Below are positions 45,101-55,383 of a stretch of 64,000 nt of DNA, piece by piece. The translations under genes and the position numbers were made by a program. The notes beneath the pieces are model-generated. The model made no database searches and was not told the origin of the DNA. It was given only the letters and a program-made list of their open reading frames with translations. The first letter of the stretch is position 1. Each line of letters begins with the position of its first letter. The DNA lies in the NCBI GenBank assembly GCA_016508695.1, contig VNKQ01000011.1, forward strand, positions 806,001 to 870,000, written 5' to 3'. Source of the stretch: Hyphodiscus hymeniophilus (taxonomy: Eukaryota; Ascomycota; Leotiomycetes; Helotiales; Hyphodiscaceae).

Positions 45101-46924
45101 CGGTCGAAGATTTGGAATACGTCGAGCGGGTAACTGGGGTTTCCCTGGACGAGGACAAGCCTCTATCGAACATCAAAAGACAGCAATCTCGGAATGCAGA
45201 GAGCTCACGAGACTCTGGACCAGCCGGTGGTGCTGGAGCGTCTGTCGAGCACCCGCGAAAGCCTGAGTATGATTGGTTCCAGTTCTTCCTCTCTTGTGAT
45301 GTCGCCGTGGGACTCTGTGAACGTTATGCGCAAACGTTCCAGAAGGACTCGATGGACGAGAGTGTTTTACCTGATGTTGACGCAACGGTACTTCGGACCC
45401 TCGGAATACGGGAAGGAGATATCATTAAAATCATGAGATTTTTGGACAAGAAGTATGGTCGAACAGGAGGCAAGCGGAATGTCAGCTTTGGTGGCGAAGA
45501 AGTCATTGATGGCGACTCTCCTGGCGGTCTGTTCTCCGGTCCTGGAGGTACATTACGAAATAACACTCGAAAGGGTAGACCAGCTCCTGCCGTGCAGACG
45601 AATGATGTTGTGGATCCGAAAGCGTTTTCACAGGATTCTCCAGATGGACCTTCAAAATCGGTCTCTGAAGGTGTTGCTACGCCACTGACTTCAGTGCCAG
45701 TTCCTGGGCAAAAGGACGTAGCAAGAACCGGATTTGATGATGATGCTTGGGATGTGAAGCCTTCGAAGCAACAAGCTACAGCGACGTCGAACCAGCCTGC
45801 CCTATCTGTTTCTACTGCGGCTTCCGCTCCTGCATCCCAACAACCTGCACTGACAGGATCCTTGCAAGAGCTTTCGTTGCTTTCACAGCCTTTGGAGCCG
45901 ATAAGAGCACAACCAACGGCCCCTGCCCCGCAACCTCAAGTCAATCAACAATCCCAGCCTCAAATCCAACAGCAACAGCAGCCTCCTCAGGGAGCCACGC
46001 CTTCCTTCTTCCAAGGCATTGGTCAACAGCAAACGGGGCTACCACAACAGCAAATCAATCCGCCAAATCAGTTCAATCCACAGTTCAACTTACCGCAAAA
46101 CATTGCTCGTCAAAGACCTGGCCCTCCTCAATTTCAAAACTCGAATCAGGGCAATCTTTTGATTCCAGCGCCGCCCAACCGACCATTATCTGCTCCACAG
46201 GCGAATCAAAACAGCGCTTTTGCTCCACCACCATTAATGCCTCAAAGCACAGGACTGCAGAACTCAAGCGGGTTCCAGGCTCAGATAGCTCCACCAGGCC
46301 AGAGTTTGGACGAATTGAGAATTCGACAACAGTTCACTGGTTTCAATCCTCAGAATAATCAGCAGAATATTGGATTGCTACCCCAACCCACGGGATTCCA
46401 ATACAATGGTCAGCAACAAATAAGCCAACCACCAAACGGATTCCAGTATCCTCAGCAGACTGGCATCCAACAACAGCAGTTCCTAAACAATGGAAATGGG
46501 CCGTTCGCAGATCCTCGATCTCAGCAGTTCTCTCCTATTCAGCAACAGCCCACAGGCTTCCAAGGCTCGTATGGTCAAGCACAGCAACAATTCCCTCAAG
46601 CAACAGGCATTAACTCGTTCCTCCCTCCGGCTCTACAACCGACACCAACAGGCATACAAAACCAGAACAACGGATTCAACTCAAATTTTAACCCTCCGCC
46701 AGTACCGCCGATCCCACAGCAGAATGCACCTGCGCCCCTTATCCCACAAAAAACAGGTCCACCACCCCCTGTGAGATTTGGAGTGACTGGAGATACAAAG
46801 AAGCTCATGCCCCAGGCCACAGGACGCAGAGCAAATTTGTCGCAAGCAAGTAAGTAATCATCGTTGCTGCCTCCGTGATATTTACTGACTAGTGACAGCG
46901 CCACAAAACCCGTTTGGTTTCTAG
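42104..46924 (+). CDS. sla1: Endocytic actin-regulatory adaptor Sla1
   Basis: Five exons: 42104-42301, 42429-43124, 44233-44893, 44957-46849 and 46899-46924 (1157 residues). The domains in order are: SH3-1 (GVYKALFDYAPQGPSELS to LIPNNYIEE), SH3-2 (ARALYDYTRQTDEELSF to FAPANYID), a Pro-rich linker, a PH-like segment (GFHMYNINEMVSVIGKRKK), SH3-3 (GQVLYDFMAQGEDEVTV to VVPSSYVEITG), the SHD1 domain (DPTRVRTWTDRSKSFSVEAQ) and a SAM-like SHD2 (YDWFQFFLSCDVAVGLCERY). A roughly 350-residue Gln/Pro/Asn tail follows, with many QxTG motifs. In yeast, SHD1 binds NPFxD cargo signals, and the tail repeats are phosphorylated by Ark/Prk kinases. The last exon adds TPQNPFGF, placing an NPF motif at the very end. 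The third intron-exon join (DGV to EQTWTAEKMTHYS) spans an unusual 1108-bp gap. Confidence 0.9.
43125..44232 (+). other. 1.1-kb intron of sla1, possibly carrying an insertion
   Basis: The gap starts with a good donor (GTAAGT) and ends ATTGAACAG. Removing it gives an uninterrupted Sla1. Other introns in the window are mostly 45-65 bp. Inside, near 43895-43965, a frame reads a finger-like stretch (YFCHVNYSDSTEYKRHEKSH), and other short coding-like patches are split by stops. I could not find terminal repeats. It may hold a decayed inserted sequence or gene fragment. Confidence 0.55.
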
Positions 46925-47620
46925 GTTGGCGGCGGTTTGTAAACTTGTCCTCGCAGTATAGCGTTTGTTTCTTGTGTAGAATAAGCATTGCGGTAGCTAG
47001 GCATACAGTGTCAATAATCGTCCGTCACCGTTTTTGTTGACTGACTGGTTTCTACTTGTGCCAGTTTCTTTTTGCCACATCAGCGCCTTTAGTCGAGTGA
47101 TCCCGCGATGATATCTTTCTCTTTACCAGAACTTGGGCCAAGAACCAGTATTATTATTACAGATATTCCCAGCGAACCTCATTTGGCAACTTTCACGTCA
47201 ACCTCAACGCGTCGAGGATCAATCTTTGCGATCGAAAAGCACAAATCCATATGTGCATGCTTATTCCCAAAAATCCCGGTGTGACCTTTCCCAGTCAATT
47301 CGGCCATCAAAGATTTGATCGGCACAACAAGAGACATGGATACTACGACTCTTGCTCGAGTTGATACCCGGACGCGCCATCGGTCCGATAGTTATGAACG
47401 TCCTTACTCTTCGCATATGGGAGGTTATTGCGCACGGCCCTTACTCGAGTATTGCAGGATCAAAATGTTTCCGGGATGTATCTCACAAAGAAGTACCGGT
47501 ACAGTAAGCGCTAGGCGCAGACACGGCATTGACTATGATGAGAGAATTCTCAACGTTACATGTATGAAAAGGAGACGTTGTCAGTTGAGACCGAGCTCCC
47601 TACTTGGTTAACCTACTGTA
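46925..47620. other. Intergenic region left of the MITE
   Basis: About 0.7 kb of 3' flank of sla1. Frames at 47133-47318 and 47315-47611 show no motif. Nothing else is supported. Confidence 0.35.
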
Positions 47621-47838
47621 TGGCTGGGGGATATTACGTTAGGTCCTCATTACTAGGTACCCCTACTAATCTCTTGCTATTTAACAAAACCACCTCTACT
47701 GGGGCTTATTTACGGAGTAAAAGGTGTATCGAGGTCCTTTAGCTCGTTAGAGTAGCTAAAATGGCATGAAAATCCACCTGATAAGTGACCGTGTAGGTCG
47801 ATCATAAGAATGCGAACTAACGTAATATCCCCCAGCCA
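47621..47838. mobile_element. 218-bp MITE with perfect 22-bp inverted repeats and TA target duplication
   Basis: The left end 47621-47642 starts TGGCTGGGGG and is an exact reverse complement of the right end 47817-47838, which finishes CCCCCAGCCA. A TA dinucleotide flanks both sides (47619-47620 and 47839-47840). Size, perfect terminal inverted repeats and TA duplication are the features of a non-autonomous Tc1/mariner-type element. There is no coding capacity inside. It sits about 165 bp upstream of the P450 pseudogene start. Confidence 0.8.
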
Positions 47839-48002
47839 TACTGTATATAATTCGTACACTGGCTCTATTTGAGACTCTCGTGTAGTCTCTTTCTTCTCAT
47901 TCCTTAGATTTCACTCAATTAGACCTTATTGCCTGCCTAGAACTCACAGATCTTGCTTTTGTCCAGAATATTGTTATATGATCTTGCGTTGCTTGAAAAA
48001 CG

Positions 48003-49733
48003 ATGGAGGACCTCAAAATCCAGCACCAGATATTTTCTGACTTTCTCAATTTCATATCTGCCTCTCCATATATGTCGTTGTTCGTGGTTTGTATACTTGT
48101 TACTGTTGTCACACGAATCAAAACAGGCTTTCTGAAGTCCAAGCTGGAACACATAGTTGACACGCCCTCGAAAAAGATCCCTATCCTTCCATATTGGTTG
48201 CCATATCTCGACCATGGCCCCGCATTTGGATGGGATTTTGATGGCTTGTTGGCGAAAGGCAGGTGAGTTCATCGTCCTACCTACTCTATAAGAAAGATCT
48301 CTGACGTCTTCTCAGGAATTCGACCAAAGATGGGATTTTTGGACTTCATATGTTGGGTGCTCAGCATTATATGGTATTGATGCCGAGCTTGACGAAGCAG
48401 TTTTTCCTGCAACGACCTTCAGTGCTGTCTTCCGACGAGTTCATCTTCTGGATATACGATAAATACTTCGGTGATGGCGGAGCTTCGAGGAGAATAGCCG
48501 CGGACGACTTCCATACCGTTCATCGCACTTTGAACTGAACTCGCTCATGAAAGAGCCGTTCCTCTCCGAGGCGACGGATAGGACGGTTGAACTCGTTGAG
48601 CAGCGATCTCAACATATGCTCTCATTCTCTGCCGTATCAACCGAGCTGCCGAAATGGCAAAGGATTGCAAACCCTTGCGTTGATGGAAACAGTGTCGAAG
48701 CTGATTTGTTCCCCCTAGTTATGCACTTCGTCGCCGATATTGCAGGGACAGCTTTGATGGGGAAACAATTTTGGAGAACAACGCCGATATTTTTGAAGAT
48801 CTCATGGTGTTTGACAGTGGCTTTGCTACATTTCCGACAGGAATTCCGACTCCGACACTGAGGAAAGCAAAGGGAGCACGAAGCCGTCTGAATGATGCAG
48901 TTAAAGAGTGGAATGATGCCGTTGGAACAATGTTAAGGGGTGAGGATCCAGATCTTAAATGGAGGGACTTGTCGGATGTTTCCGAGACCATGAAATTACG
49001 AATGAAGGCTCTCCAGACTACAAAATCACAAGACGAATTTTCGGTCGCCTCTCAACTTGCAGTCTACTGGGGCTCGATGGTCAACTCTAATAAAGTCATA
49101 TTCTGGATGCTTCTACACATTATATCGAACCCAACGCTTCTCAACAACGTGAGGAAGGAGATCCAGCCATACGTTATAAAGTCCAAGGATGGAGCGTTCA
49201 AGCTAGATGCTGAATCTCTGAACAAACAATGCCCTCTCTTCAAAGCGATCTTCTATGAATCTATGCGAATGTACACGGCTGGGACCTCTTACAAGAAAGT
49301 ACTTCAAGGCGTCACACTCACCGAAAGTGACGACGACGCCCAAACATTCGGAAAGCCAAGAGGCCAGACCTATCACATCAAAGCAGGAAACTTCCTAGTG
49401 ATTCCGCATGCAACGATGCAAATGGACCCTCGTTTATGGGACAACCCATCAGAGTTCTCTCCTGGACGATTCCTAGTGGTGGATGAGAAAGATAAGAAGT
49501 CAATGAAAGCCGATAAGCGACATCTAAACGCCTTTGGGGGAGGGCATACCGTCTGCAAGGGCCGATACTTCGCTGAGAGGGAAGTGTTGATTTTTGTTGC
49601 AGGTTTCTTGAGCGTTTGGGATTTCGCTCCTGTAGGCAAAGGGTGGGAAAAGCCTGGGAGCCATTATAATGGCACTGGGTCAGCGAGTCCGAAGCGGAAT
49701 ATTCGAGTAAAGATCAGCAGACGCTCAACATAG
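48003..49733 (+). pseudogene. Cytochrome P450 pseudogene (two frameshifts)
   Basis: Exon 1 (48003-48262) encodes an N-terminal membrane segment (YMSLFVVCILVTVVTRI) and the Pro-rich hinge IPILPYWLPYLDHGP. A 53-bp intron (48263-48315) joins it to FDxxxG-like sequence. The frame then stops at 48536 because TGAAC is present twice in tandem (48531-48540); counting one copy, the frame continues directly into the conserved LNSLMKEPFLSEATDR. A second break at 48769-48772, where one T appears missing from a T run, shifts the frame before ENNADIFEDL. Downstream the gene is intact: ExxR in YESMRM near 49255, and the heme-binding loop FGGGHTVCKG near 49537-49566. It resembles the CYP7/CYP8-like fungal P450s, an uncertain placement. 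Unless these are assembly errors, no functional enzyme is made. Confidence 0.85.
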
Positions 49734-49926
49734 TCACCGTACGAAAAAGACTCTTATGACCTTGATCTGTATGAGGGACTGGAGTAAGAGACCTCTTTCC
49801 AACATGCCATCGATGGTTACCTTGCACTTCAAACGTGCAGTACTCATTCGTTTCCTCAGACAGTGGGCAAATGAAGGTAGTAACGTTTTGGTTCTTAAGT
49901 CAAACGTGGACGAGTTCATTTCAATA

Positions 49927-50119
49927 TATTAGAAGTTACGATTTAAGTGGAAGTATTGCATTAGGAATAGCACTAAGTAATTGAGTTAAATTAATTAAAT
50001 AGTAATATAGTGGGAAGAACTTGAGTTAAGCTTAAGGTTCTTCGCCGGTCACAATTATATAACGCGCTAAGCCTAATTAGGGAAGTTTATACGAGTAAAA
50101 GGAATCTTATATTCTAATA
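49927..50119 (-). repeat. Left LTR (3' LTR of the element)
   Basis: 193 bp. On the plus strand it begins TATTAGAAG and ends CTAATA, consistent with TG...CA ends mutated to TA...TA. It aligns without gaps to the right LTR, with about twenty differences, all transitions. Confidence 0.93.
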
Positions 50120-50121
50120 TA

Positions 50122-50131
50122 CCCTTATTCC
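50122..50131 (-). other. Polypurine-tract-like sequence next to the 3' LTR
   Basis: On the minus strand it reads GGAATAAGGG, two bases before the LTR, the expected place for the plus-strand primer of reverse transcription. Short and RIP-eroded, so only suggestive. Confidence 0.45.
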
Positions 50132-51199
50132 TAATGCCCGCGGGTATAAGAAACAAGCTAATTTATATAAGATATTAGCGTCCTTCGCAGTTCTTAAATT
50201 CTCTTTTAAATTTCTTATGTACCCTTAGAAATTAAGTACTAGCCGGGTATAATAAATAGTATAAAAAACAATATCTATTAATAATCTAAACTATATCGAA
50301 TATAATATTAAAATATAAGAATAATACTAGTATTAAATATAACGATATCTAATAAGAATATAAGTGTTAATTTAAGTATTTATAAGAACTATAACTTGTT
50401 AGATAACGTTATATCGATATTTTCGCAAAATTAATCGATTTTTATTCTTATTTTCTTATTCTTAGAATTCGTATATAATTAAGTTTAATTGTCGTAAGAA
50501 TTCGGTATAAGTTATAGCAAGTAAAGCCTTTATAAGACTATTTGCCTTTATCTTTTTAGTATTAATATACTAGATATTAATATTACTAAGTTAAATCTCT
50601 TATCAAGTATAATAGTATTTAACTATAATATACTTAGTCTTCGAATATAATTCCGGATTCTTTATAAGTACTAATATACCTTAATTATCGTAAAATAGCT
50701 TGACCTTTTTAGTATTATTACTAAGTTAATTAATCTCTTTAAAGAATTGTCTTAGCTAAGTTACTAATATAACGTAAAAAGCTAATATAATATACTTTAA
50801 TTTAAGAGTTAATTGCGTAATAATAATCTATCTCTTTAATTAAGACGTAATAATATTACTTGCGAAAGTATATAATATGCCTTAAGTTAATCGAAAGGTA
50901 TCTCTATATTTAGTAAAATTAGTATTAGTATAACCTATTAACTTTATATTATTAGTATTAAGTTTATTACCCCCGAAATAAGTAGCTAGGTATATAGTGC
51001 CTTTAAGGTATTATAAAATTCGCTTTACTATTGTAATATATTATTTTAACGAGTTTATAAAGAATTAATAAAGTATTATTATTATAAATACAATATTAAG
51101 TCTTGTTTAAGTAATATAAAATATCTCTAAGCTAATAATAGATTAGTACTCGTAAATCTCTTTAATCCTTTATCGCTTAGTATAGGTTTAGTATTATAT

Positions 51200-51900
51200 C
51201 TTTTATAATACTAACCTCTATAAGAGTATTAATTAAGTTATAGTTCTCTATACTAAATCTCTTTAAAACCTTTTTAATATACGAGTCTTATATTAAGTAT
51301 ATTATGCGTTTAGTATAGTCTCGAACAATTCGAATACTATAATAATACTATATTAGACCTAGGTCTTTAACCTTAAAATAGGCAATTAGATTAGCCTTAA
51401 ATTTAGCTAGATCTTTATTACCTTTTAAGGCAATTAAGAAGTCGTCGATATACGTACTAATAATTATCTTAATAATCGAATTAATATATACGTAGTTATT
51501 AGAAATTAATATAATAAAACCCAACTTAGTAAGAACCTTGCGTAGTGTCTTATACTAGAGTCTAAGCGATTACTTAAGACTATAAATTAATTTAAGTAGT
51601 TTATAAACCTATTCTTTTAAGAGTTTTACTCCTTTAAGTATATAACCTAATAGTAATTCGCTATAAACTAGGCTATTAATTTCGCTATTTAAAAACGCTA
51701 TAATAGCGTCTATTTAATTAAGATTAAGATTAAATATTATAATTAGTATAATAAGTATCTTTTATAACGTATTCTTACAAACGCTAGTATAAGTTTAATT
51801 ATAATTAATACCTTCTTACTAGCGAAACCCTTATAAAACGTATTGGGATTTATACTTCTTAAGTTCTTAATAAAGCTATCCTTGTCTCTCTTCGTCTTAA
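51200..51900 (-). pseudogene. Fossil copia reverse transcriptase
   Basis: In one minus-strand frame the motif LKLIYSLK, stop, SLRL, stop, YKTL (51546-51597) corresponds to the copia RT segment around KxLYGLKQ...WYKTL. The two stops sit exactly where Gln and Trp are expected (CAA to TAA, TGG to TAG). About 100 bp on, TYIDDF at 51438-51455 is the catalytic YxDD box. The following KFKANLIAYFKVKDLG resembles the conserved F-x-VKDLG segment. The extent is approximate. Clearly non-functional. Confidence 0.85.
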
Positions 51901-54066
51901 AGACTAACTTACCACCTAATACTCGTAAGCCTAGTAGTACCTCTAATCTCTTTACTACTTCCTAAGTACTATTATTATTATAATTCGTATACTCGGTCTT
52001 AATCGAAGTACGCTAGTTCGCCTTATTAGGTTCTAATAGGGCTTCCTTAATAGTTTAAGGGTCGTTAGAAAGAGTAATAGAGGCAATTAATTTAAAGGCA
52101 ATTTCGTAAGAATAGAGTATATTATTCTTAGTATATAATCGAGTTATTCTCTTAAACTCTAGCTTCTATTTATATACCTTCTTTTTCTTAACCTTCTTAA
52201 TAGTAATAAAACTATTATTAGTAGCGTTAGTAACGTTAGTACTACTCTTTAATATAGCGGTTTAATCGTCGTCTAATAGCTAGAATAGCCTATACTTATT
52301 ATTATCCTTTAATAGTTTAATATTATAATTATAATTAAGTAGTATTACTAATCGTCTAGGAGTCTCTAGAATATTACTTTGCGGTTTTAAGGTCTCTTTA
52401 ATAATAAGAACTTATATATCTAAAGGTTATATAATACCTTTACCCCTATTATTATAAGATCTTAATATAACGTTAAAGAGTAAAGAAGATATAGTACTAG
52501 AATTACTAATTCTAGCGCTAATTTATTAAATTTAATATTAGAAGATCTAACAATCTTGTTCCCTTTGCGTATAAGTATATAAATTTAGTAGATATACTCC
52601 CCTTTATAACTAATTAAAATCCCTACTTTAATACGAGGAACTATCTTCCGGCTAAGGGTTTTGTCTTAGATAGGAATTTATATATAAGCCTTATAACTTA
52701 ATACTCGAAAATAAGAGACTAAGAGAACGTAATTAATACTAGGCTTTACTTAATCTATAAAGGCTTAATATAAAGTTATACTTTTAAGTGCCTTTATTAT
52801 AATACAATTCGTAATTATAACTATTACTTTTAGGATTTTTAGCTAAAGGAAATCGGGGGTTCTTATCTTAATTATAATAATACGTACTCTCTTTATAAGT
52901 ATATAAATTAATCGTTTAGAAGTAAAATCTTACTTTAGAGTATAAAAAGTAATAATCTCAAGATTAGCGCTAATATATTAAGTTAAGGCTTTAATTTAAT
53001 TAATTGTGAATTCTTTATTACTATTAATTCGAAAGCTATTAATATTAATATTATACTATACGTTAAAGTATTTAATAATTTACTTGACCGCGTTAAATGC
53101 CTAGCCCTTATATTTGTAAATCTAAACCTATTGCGTAATACTAGCGTTATTAGTATAAACTACGGCCTAGTATTATTTATTATTATTACTAGGTTTAATT
53201 CTTATAATATTAATATAAATCTTCTTTCTTACCTTAGTTTTATATATATAAGGTCTCTTATAGGTCTAACGTAAAGGTTTTGCTAATTTATAAGCCTTAT
53301 AAACCTTAGTAACTATAGGGTCCGAATTCTCTATAAATTCTATACTTATAATAATCTTTAAAGTATTGCGTACGTTAGTAAGTCTTAGGTATACAAAATA
53401 TTAGTAATATAATTTAATATTTGGCTTTATAGTTTCTAGGTTTGCGGGAAACGTATAGCTTTAAGGTTCCTTAATAATAAATAAATCGTCGAGTTAATAA
53501 AAGATAATACTATATAGGCTAAGTAAATTGTTATTACGAATTATACTCCCCAAATTTAGTAATTTCTTACTAGAAAAGAGATTAGTACTATTACTAAGTA
53601 TATATAAAGTGTTTTTAAGTATAAGAGTATTAGTTATACTATTAAAAAAGAAATAGCGTAATATAACTGTTTTACGTTTTATAGGATGTATTATACCCCC
53701 TATTATACAAATTATAAGGAAGGGACTAACCGTTATAAAATCGTCTTTAAATCGAGTTCGATTAAAAGTAATATAAACTAATATACTAGAGTTTATAAAG
53801 AAATCGTTTGCATATATAATACTACTTACTCTTAGTATAAGAAAGGCTTCTTTATTAGAGAGATTAAGTTAATTAATATTATAGAAATAATCGGCTTCCT
53901 TAATACGAGCTATAAAAGAGAAGTTAAAGTTCTTATTTATAGGTTCTTTCTTCTTGAATTCCGCTATTTTGACTTCCTTCTTTATATACTTATTATTAGT
54001 TTATATATATTACTTCTTACTAGTCTTTTTTTCCTATTCCCTACGAGCCTTCTCGTTATAATTATT

Positions 54067-54108
54067 ATAATAATCCTAGTCGTAACTATTCGAGTTATAA
54101 TACTTATA
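54067..54108 (-). pseudogene. Fossil Gag zinc knuckle with every metal ligand changed to Tyr
   Basis: The minus-strand reading is YKYYNSNSYD, stop, DYY. Its Tyr residues fall at positions 1, 4, 9 and 14, precisely the C-x2-C-x4-H-x4-C spacing of a retroviral-type zinc knuckle. TGT/TGC to TAT/TAC and CAT/CAC to TAT/TAC are the expected RIP changes, and the stop falls at a likely TGG codon. Lys-rich flanks (KKSNKKELK) fit a nucleocapsid context. Confidence 0.75.
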
Positions 54109-55173
54109 CTTTAACTCCTTCTTATTACTCTTCTTAAATAGTTTCTTCTTGTCCTTCGAGTAAGGTTTACTACTATATATAATAGTCTTAGTTATTAATT
54201 TAACGCGAGATTCGTTAATTAAATCTTTTATAATTACTTCTAATATAAGAGGGGTTATTAACCTAAGTATAGCGCGTTATCGTTAAGCTTATTCGGGGTA
54301 CTCTTTCGATAAACCTATTACGTATATAATAAAATACTAATCCTTAATATTAGTCTTCTTTAAAGATTTAAGTTAGCTTCTAGAGTTATTAAAAGCGGCG
54401 TAGTATTTAGTAATATCTTTATATTAGTCAAAATCAATTCGATAATAGTTTTTAATATAACTTTAAAGTAATATTTCGCTAGTACTTTAATATTAATATT
54501 TAAGGGCTTCTTATATCGCGAGTCTAGTTATAAGACCTTTAATAATAAAAGAGTAGTCTATAAGAATACTATTTATAATTAAAAGCTTTGTCTTTCCGTC
54601 TTTAGCCTTTTAATTTAAATAAACCTTTAATTTATCTTAGTTTATATTATCGTTATCTTCGTTAACGAACTCTAGTACCTTTGCCTTTTTTCTTAGCTAT
54701 TTACTAAGGCTATTACCTTTTATAGCTATTTTTACGGCTTATTACTAGTCGCTATAGTTAATAAAGCCTTTTAGCTTTAATTAACTCGAAATTATAAGGG
54801 AATCGCTACTTGCTATTATAATAATCGATTTAAGAGGATTAGGAATTATAGGGTTCGAGGAATTCGAGTTCGAGTTTATAATACTCAAGTAAAAATTTAT
54901 AGGTATAATATATAATAGAGGCGTAAGTGTCTAATCGTATAGGCTACTTTAATTTCTTATAAGAATAGCTTCTAGTATCTAAAATAACCCTAAATTATCT
55001 ACCTTATTATTACTATTACTTATTTGTAATTAATAATAAAATCAATAGAATTACTATTACTCCCGTAACGCGTTCTATTAGAAATCGAGTATTATTAGAA
55101 TTATAGTTACTCTTATAACTCGCTCTAAGCAATTAATAAAATTAATACTAAAAACCTTTAGTAATATACTACC

Positions 55174-55185
55174 GGGCTTATAACC
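55174..55185 (-). other. Primer-binding site matching the initiator tRNA-Met anticodon arm
   Basis: Directly inside the 5' LTR, the plus strand reads GGGCTTATAACC. This equals the anticodon stem-loop of eukaryotic initiator tRNA-Met (GGGCTCATAACC) except for one C-to-T change explainable by RIP. The position and match imply half-tRNA priming, as in Drosophila copia and yeast Ty5, rather than priming by the tRNA 3' end. Confidence 0.75.
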
Positions 55186-55378
55186 TATTAGAAGTTACGA
55201 TTCAAGTAGAAGTATTATATTAGGAATAGTATTAAGTAGTTAAGTTAAATTAATTAAATAGTAGTATAGTAGGAAGAACTTGAGTTAAGCTCAAGGTTCT
55301 TCGCCGGTCACGATTATATAACGCGCTAAGCCCGATTAGGGAGGTCTATGCGGGTAGAAGGAATCCCATATTCCAATA
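55186..55378 (-). repeat. Right LTR (5' LTR of the element)
   Basis: 193 bp, beginning TATTAGAAG and ending CCAATA on the plus strand. It is followed at once by the CAATA target duplication. It keeps more C/G than the left copy near its outer end. Confidence 0.93.
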
Positions 55379-55383
55379 CAATA

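Larger units (their letters stand above)
49927..55378 (-). mobile_element. RIP-mutated Ty1/copia LTR retrotransposon, minus orientation
   Basis: A 5452-bp element bounded by two 193-bp LTRs and flanked by the 5-bp direct repeat CAATA (49922-49926 and 55379-55383). Read on the minus strand the order is 5' LTR (right), primer-binding site, Gag-like zinc knuckle (about 54.1 kb), a region consistent with integrase, reverse transcriptase (about 51.3-51.9 kb), polypurine-like tract, 3' LTR (left). Fossil integrase-to-RT order is the copia type. The interior is extremely AT-rich; CpA/TpG dinucleotides are almost absent while CpG survives, which is the mark of CpA-directed RIP. No open frame above 60 codons remains between 49920 and 55560. 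The boundaries are sharp: the flanks have normal composition. Confidence 0.95.

Noticed and set aside
6595..49733. A secondary-metabolite cluster (questin-oxidase-like, MFS transporter, P450)
   Set aside because: The members are spread over more than 40 kb among housekeeping genes, the P450 is broken, and there is no core synthase.
49927..55378. The AT-rich block as a centromere or mitochondrial insertion
   Set aside because: Paired LTRs, target-site duplication, primer-binding site and RT motifs identify it as a single mutated retrotransposon.
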